DNA of 64,000 bases, taken from Ophiura sarsii. Lineage: Eukaryota > Echinodermata > Ophiuroidea > Amphilepidida > Ophiuridae. The stretch covers positions 48,630,868 through 48,694,867 of the forward strand of contig CM069455.1 of NCBI GenBank assembly GCA_035610835.1. The letters run 5' to 3'. The notes beneath the pieces were generated by a model. The model was not told the origin of the DNA, searched no databases, and saw only the letters and a program-made list of their open reading frames with translations. The position numbers and the translations under genes were made by a program. Positions 58,083-64,000 of this stretch are shown here, one piece after another. How positions within the stretch are numbered: position 1 is the first letter of the stretch; every line of letters starts with the position of its first letter.

Positions 58083-59663
58083 GTAGGTTAGAAGTAAGAC
58101 GGCTTGTATAATTATGGCCACAAAAAAACCCCTGTTCTACAGGTCTGATGACCAACACATTTGTTAAAAGTCTGTGAAAAAAATGTACAAATGAATGCCG
58201 ACCCAATCATTTTTGCTTTTCCATTTTCATGGGAAAGAAGAAAAAAGAAGACCCAGCTGTTCGACACAACCTGATAAATCTGTTTGCCTGTAGAACAGGT
58301 TTTTTTTGTGTGTGGCCTTAATTAATGGAAATTGTGTGCTTTGTACAATGTAGGTCCCAGTAAAATTAACTTGATCATAGTTTTAGTTACATTTGTACAA
58401 CAAGGACATTTATTCTTCTGTGGAATTTGATGCGTGCCAGAGACCTAAAGTACACTTTAATTGAAAATTGATGAACCAAGGCATATGTTCACTAGAGACA
58501 AATATTTTGGTTGAAGAATGTGCACAGGCATCCTTTTTAGGCAACTTTTCAAATAAAAATAAAATAACAAAGATTGCTTTTTAATTGTTCACATTTTGCT
58601 TTTGGAAAAACCACCACTTTTTATAAATTTGTCTTACGATAAGTAATTAAAACTACTTCTTTTGTCTAGATCTAATACAGCTTTTGATTTCAATTTTCAA
58701 AGGGCTCTTATTCAAATCCACTTTTATGCAAAGGAGGCTAAAGAAATTTAAGTGTTGCATAACAAAGTCTTCGAAAATTGAAAATTGAATATCCCTCTAA
58801 GGAAAGAAATTAGAATGAGCATTCAGACTATGGGCGCTAACTAGAGATTAGCTAGTCTCGAGACTAAACTTTTGTATAACGGCCGTGTGAATCATGTCAC
58901 GGTTAACTAAAACCTTAAGTCTAAAGCTGGAATTTTAACCCAATGAAATCAAGCGGTATCATTAGCTAGCTCATAGCAACATTGATTGGTTAGGGGAGGG
59001 GAGGGGTTGTTGGAGGAGAACTTTCAGACTATCAGATGGCAATTAGTATTTTCACATACTCTAAACGCTTGCTATATTGTAATTTAAAGGTGCAAACAAG
59101 GGTTAGTGTTCGAACACATTTGACTATGATTGTAGTCCCGAAGCAGTAGTTGAGAGTTAGCCGAGAGCGCCTCTGCCGTTTGAATCCTTCTACCATGTTA
59201 ACCGCGAGTGATATTTTTGTAAGGTCATTGCCTATCAATGCATTACTTCCGAGAATCGTATGACCTTGAGTCTCGAAACTACCACAGTGATATCGCTTGA
59301 CTCAAGGCTAAAGACGTGTCAGGCATTCGGGATTAGTGGTAGATTTGTTTAAAGCTAGAGGCTAACTTGTCTTGAGACTAATGACCGTCTGAAGAAGCCT
59401 TTGGCCATAAGATATGAGAGGCTTTCGCCCCGCCCCTATGGCATCATCAAAATTCACAACCATAACCACCCATGATAATTAGTCTATTTCACTCATTTTG
59501 AAAGCATTTCTCGGATTCTCAGGTGTTGAATTTTGATAGCCCTTTGGCGGATGTGATTTGTTCATGGTTTTGATGAACAATCTGTAAAAATCAGCCAGCA
59601 GTGGCAACAAGTAGAAATTACTTAATTTGATTTTTATTTATATAATTTTCTTTCTCGTTCTAG
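58083..59663. other. Gene B intron, 1.6 kb
   Basis: A phase-1 intron, GTAGGT to CTCGTTCTAG. A MITE lies 26 bp after the donor. 58830-59400 has scattered GTCTCGAGACTA/TAGTCTCGAGAC-type mirrored motifs, perhaps an old element. No coding sequence. Confidence 0.75.
58109..58325. mobile_element. MITE with TAATTATGGCCACAAAAAAA ends
   Basis: TAATTATGGCCACAAAAAAA and CCTGTTCTACAGG on the left are mirrored by CCTGTAGAACAGG and GTGTGTGGCCTTAATTA on the right. The stop ending the open frame of exon 1 lies next to its left end. Confidence 0.85.
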
Positions 59664-61592
59664 ACGTTACCGAGATGCCGGGCAAATCTCTACCTGGAAG
59701 ACGAAGCACTCGATCAAAAAAGAAATCCAGTTCTGCCTCCTCAATACAAGCCATGGATGTCACTGATGCATCAGGGGCGACTACACATGATAGTCAAGCA
59801 AAGAAACCAAGAACAACGGCCAGGACACCCTTAGCAGGACAGTCTATTGCTAGAGCGAAAAAGACGGCCGGTCAATCTCTAGTAGCCTCCGAGAAAGTGG
59901 AAACCTCATCAAAGCGATCAAAGTTAAACAAATCAGATTTAAAGTCAACTCATCAGCCTACAACTCAAGATACGAGGAAGAGAGTTGCCCCCGGGTCAAC
60001 AGAACTGCAGGACCACCGGGTCATGACCTCCAAGCTGAATGCGTTACGTTGCAAGCATTGTAGGGTTATCATCCGATTTAGAAGCCTGCTTGAGAAGCAT
60101 CAGAATCTGTGCAAACGCTTTACGAAACGTGAAATCGGGAAAACCGATGTTGACACAACAGCTCCAATGAAACCGACAACTCTTCGCGGAAAGACCAACA
60201 AACGTGATCGGAGAAAGGGATTGTTAGCAGGAATGGAGCGTCAAAATCGTTTCCGATGCAAGTCCTGTAATATGGTTGTTAGACTGAAGAGTTTGTTGGA
60301 TAAACACGAAAGTGCTTGTCTGCACGCCAAAACAGTTGAACATAGAAAAAGGGAGGCAGAGGCAAGCAAGCTTGCACAGAAAAGAGTAACGCCTGTTAGA
60401 CGGGCCAAACTAGATGTCACTGAAGAAGCGATAGTGATGAACTCTGCGCCATCTAAATCAAAGCCAGGACCTTCGCGGTGCAAATTCTGTAATGTTTTCA
60501 TTAGATTCAAAGGTCTGTTAAAGAAGCACGAAAGCGCTTGTCAACATTACAAAACAAATGTAAAAGAGAATGTGGCTAAGTCCCCAAAGGCACAGACAAC
60601 TCCAGAAAGAGGGTTGAAACAAAATACTGACGGGTCAACCATTAAGACGTCTGCATCGCCAAAGCCAGGGATGCTGCACTGTCGGTTTTGCAATGTTGTG
60701 ATCAAGTTCAAAAGCTTACTGGCAAAACACGAGAGCATATGTCACCTGTATAAGCAAGACATGAGTACCATCTGTGAACTGTGCAACAAGGTGTTCAAGA
60801 GTAAGAATGGTGTTAAGCAACACCTGTTATGGTGTAAAAAGAAAGCCAGCGCCAAGAAAGACATGCCCGTGGTTGGTAATAAGCGGAAAGCGTTCACCAA
60901 ACTGAGAGCCCCTGGTTTCTGTGCAGCGTGCAACAGGGTCTTCCTGTGCATCGATCAGCATTTAAAAGAACAACATAACTTCAACGAGCAGGGTCGATTC
61001 TGCTGTAAGTTCTGCAAAAACGAATATCCCACCATTGACAAGATAGCGGACCACGAAAGGACTTGCCCTTCAAAGGCGGGCGTTGAATTCAGGGCAGATT
61101 TGAAAAGCAAGTATTGCCTGAAGTGTGAGAAAGTTTTCTTTACGTCGGCCGAATACGAAGCTCATATGGAAGCGGGTCGCCACAAGAACATAAAAGGACG
61201 CTTTCCTTGCAAGTATTGCGGACAGGAGTTCCAGCAGGAGAAAGGTCTCATAATCCACGAGGCACGAGTACATCCTAAAGGCGAAGATGAAAGATCGGTC
61301 ACCATCCCGTCGGATAAATCATGTAAATTGTGCAGCAAGTCTTTCCCGACCAGATACAAACTCAAGAAGCACATGGAGACGAAGCACGGCGGTGATGGAA
61401 CACTACTCTGCTGTCGTTTCTGCAATAAAGAATTTACGGACCCTGGGCTTGTAAAGGGGCACGAGGTCAATGATTGCACAGAGAAGTATACTTACGCTGG
61501 CGCTTCCACGGAGGATCGGGGTACGAGGAAGGAGGTCTGTGACGATACGGTGGCGGAACCAATCGAGGAACAAAGACGTGATAAAATGGCAG
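59664..61592 (+). CDS. Gene B, second coding exon: four near-identical C2HC fingers plus paired module
   Basis: The acceptor is CTCGTTCTAG (AG 59662-59663). G+AC makes Asp, giving DVTEMPGKSLPGR. The donor GTTAGT is at 61593, phase 1 at both ends. After a basic N-terminal stretch (RSTRSKKKSS) come four C2HC fingers at about 60049, 60256, 60478 and 60679, each of type CK.CN..IRFKSLL.KHES.C, separated by Lys/Thr-rich linkers. Next are a finger at 60774 (CELCNKVF), a variant pair at 60919 (CAACNRVF ... CKFCKNEY), the signature pair at 61116 (CLKCEKVF, HMEAGRHKN, CKYCGQEF), a C2H2 at 61321 and a C2HC at 61411. The gene continues right of the window. Confidence 0.87.
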
Positions 61593-61703
61593 GTTAGTAG
61601 TGGCTGGATTACGTTGTGCTTTTAAGGGGGGACTCAAGGAAGTCACTTGATGAATTTTGCGAGTGCTGTAGTGTAATTATTGAACTATACATATACTATA
61701 CTA

Positions 61704-62122
61704 TACGTTTTTGGAAAGGAAATGGATCAGAGACTCCAAATTTGGCATCAATTTTGACCAAAAATGTTGATTGTTTCAGAAAATCACAACATTTTGACTA
61801 TAAGAGTGCCCCCCCCCCCCCCCCAAAAAAAAAGTTGCCATTTTTGTCTCACTTTTTTTACTTTTTGGCCAAAATTTCAAAAAATGTTAGATTAGGTTTA
61901 AAAAATGAGAAATTCGTCCCTTAGTTTGTGTCTTTAAATCGTAATCAAGCGATTTGGACATTTTTTTCTCAAAATTATTTTTGTTAGGCTCTTTGGTCAA
62001 ACTAACTAATTTGGGTCAAAAAAGTGAATTTTGTGATTTTCTCAAAAAATCAACATTTTTGGTCAAACTTTATGCCAAATTTGGATTCTCTGATCCATTT
62101 CCTTTCCAAAAATGTATACTTC
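61704..62122. mobile_element. MITE with TATACGTTTTTGGAAAGGAA ends
   Basis: GTTTTTGGAAAGGAAATGGA, TCAGAGACTCCAAATTTGGC and AAAAATGTTGATT on the left are mirrored by AATCAACATTTTT, GCCAAATTTGGATTCTCTGA and TCCATTTCCTTTCCAAAAA on the right, with a TATAC-type target context. Confidence 0.85.
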
Positions 62123-62271
62123 TATATGCATTTGATTAATAGTTCAATAACAACAGCACTCACAAAATTCAAAAAATCAAATCAACATTTACAGTAATAT
62201 ATTTATCTTTCTCTGTGCTGTGTAGTTGGAACATGTGTTAGTTTATATGTATCAGTGCAATTATAATATGG

Positions 62272-63455
62272 GTGTTTCTTCAGTAATGAGACCCCCCTAG
62301 GGTCAATTTATGTAAGTGGCCATAAAAATTGTTTTAAATTAATTTTCTGGTTCATATTTGGCCAGAACTTCTGTTTAGTACTAGAGAGATAGCGAGCAAA
62401 ATTTCAGAATCCTACCTCAATTTTGAATTTTTTTTACACACAAACCCTATGGGAAATTGTGTGTCAATGTTACAACCGTTACCTGTTACAACCGTTAGTG
62501 CGTCAAGAATATTCAAACGGCTGAATATTTAAAAGTATACCATGAATATGGTTGGGGCTTATTTCCTAGGTTGCACGACATCAATTCCTTGAAACCAAAT
62601 CCATTGGGGTACTTTTTTGTCATACCAGAGTCTAGAAATTGTCGAACTAGTAGCCGGTCGTAACGGTTTTAACATTGACGCACGGTTACAACCGTTATCA
62701 ACAAAATGTCATGAAACTCTAAAAACTGACAACATTTCAAAATCCTTTTACAATATTCAGGTAGCATCAATGTGATGTATTGCATAAATCAAGGAAAGGC
62801 CACTTGACAATTATTTATGTGCTTCAGGAGGTCATTTTTGATCATTGACGCACACATTTTCACACAAATGTGTGCGTCAATGATCAAAAATGACCTCCTG
62901 AAGCACATAATTAATTGTCAAGTGGTCTTTCCTTGATTTATGCAATACATCACATTGATGCTACCTGATTATTATAAAAGGATTTTGAAATGTTGTCAGT
63001 TTTTAGAGTTTCATGACATTTTGTTGATAACGGTTGTAACCGTGCGTCAATGTTAAAACCGTTACGACCGGCTACTAGTTCGACAATTTCTAGACTCTGG
63101 TATGACAAAAAAGTACCCCAATGGATTTGGTTTCAAGGAATTGATGTCGTGCAACCTAGGAAATAAGCCCCAACCATATTCATGGTATACTTTTAAATAT
63201 TCAGCCGTTTGAATATTCTTGACGCACTAACGGTTGTAACAGGTAACGGTTGTAACATTGACACACAATTTCCCATAGGGTTTGTGTGTAAAAAAAATTC
63301 AAAATTGAGGTAGGATTCTGAAATTTTGCTCGCTATCTCTCTAGTACTAAACAGAAGTTCTGGCCAAATATGAACCAGAAAATTAATTTAAAACAATTTT
63401 TATGGCCACTTACATAAATTGACCCTAGGGGGGTCTCATTACTGAAGAAACACAT
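62272..63455. mobile_element. 1.18 kb near-perfect palindrome
   Basis: GTGTTTCTTCAGTAATGAGA at the left edge is mirrored by TCTCATTACTGAAGAAACAC at the right. The arms (~580 bp each) meet at CACACATTTTCACACAAATG near 62864 and differ at only a few sites that I could spot. No open frame spans it. Likely a recent foldback insertion. Confidence 0.92.
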
Positions 63456-64000
63456 ACAAATCCCTAAACTCACTTCTAAATGCTGAATGGGTCGTGCAGA
63501 GGTTCACCTCGCAGAGAAAGGTAAATGAACTATGGGAACTGTTCTTTATGAATTAAGATTGACAAGTATCCCATCATTATTTATGCTGCAAATCAATTGA
63601 AAGCTAAATTGTGTTCACCTTTCCAATGATACCACATTTGTAGCAATAGTACTCAGCCAATGAGAAAGTATGGAGGTCTTGATCTTAATGTGCCAAAATC
63701 ACCACTATGGCTATAGAAGCATATTTTGAGTACAAAATACTATTGGTGATTTTGGTGTGGAGATTGAGATTTCCCCACATTCTCAAGCAAGTAGCTGGAC
63801 TGGACACTGAGACATGTGATTGGTACAAATGTGGTATCATTGGAAAGATAAATACAATCAGCTTTCTAATGATGTAACACAATATGACAATATCACAAAG
63901 TAATAGCCAAATGAAAAAAGTTGCCCAACTTTTTAGAGACATTTATAGTTATAATTTAATTGGTTTAGATACTGTAAAACCAGAAATGTTCGTGTGCATT

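Larger units (their letters stand above)
61593..64000. other. Gene B intron (start) or 3' sequence
   Basis: No further coding exon seen before the window ends. It contains a MITE at 61704-62122, a palindrome at 62272-63455 and, at 63630-63960, a member of the repeat family also at 19950 and 26110. A 17-base C run is near 61809. Confidence 0.6.

Overview
This is nuclear DNA from an animal. Long single-exon zinc-finger coding blocks are joined by spliceosomal introns with GT...AG borders, and everything around them is AT-rich and packed with short inverted-repeat transposons, retroelement fragments, tRNA-like SINE heads, minisatellites and C/G homopolymers. The repeat style (Penelope, hAT and piggyBac-like elements, ends such as CAGTGGCGTAAC, GTCTCGCCTG-bounded arrays) suggests a marine invertebrate, perhaps a deuterostome such as a hemichordate, echinoderm or amphioxus. 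The species cannot be fixed from the sequence alone.

Left part (1620-17655): the 3' part of a multi-exon plus-strand gene, called gene A here. Two small exons (1620-1738, 2545-2680) together encode one FLYWCH-type zinc finger. Three large exons (5753-7024, 8746-10776, 12710-17655) then encode C2H2/C2HC fingers and end at a TAA stop. The exons join in one reading frame and give about 2,833 residues inside the window; the 5' end lies to the left. The last exon carries a 34-copy decapeptide minisatellite and seven copies of a paired finger whose first knuckle is Cys-x3-Cys (C-x-F/Y-G-C).

Middle (about 17.7-55.0 kb): I recognise no intact host gene. It holds nested MITEs, a 43-copy 28-bp satellite, a decayed hAT-like transposase gene with an intron (34321-38897), a ~21-unit minisatellite (40.1-42.4 kb), a LINE reverse-transcriptase scrap (45.2-45.6 kb), a ~3.3 kb element with nested inverted ends (46-49.3 kb) and a 1.73 kb hAT-type element with a perfect 8-bp target duplication (51484-53213).

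Right part (55102-61592 and beyond): a second plus-strand zinc-finger gene, gene B. It begins with a probable 5'UTR exon and an ATG at 55436 and continues past the window. Its fingers include the same unusual paired module as gene A, and its introns are also phase 1, so A and B look like tandem relatives. A near-perfect 1.18 kb palindrome lies at 62.3-63.5 kb, in gene B's next intron or beyond.

The most interesting system is this pair of fast-changing, repeat-rich, phase-1-exon zinc-finger genes, one fused to a FLYWCH domain. Many-fingered proteins of this kind are expected to bind nucleic acid in the nucleus. A role in recognising transposons is only an inference.
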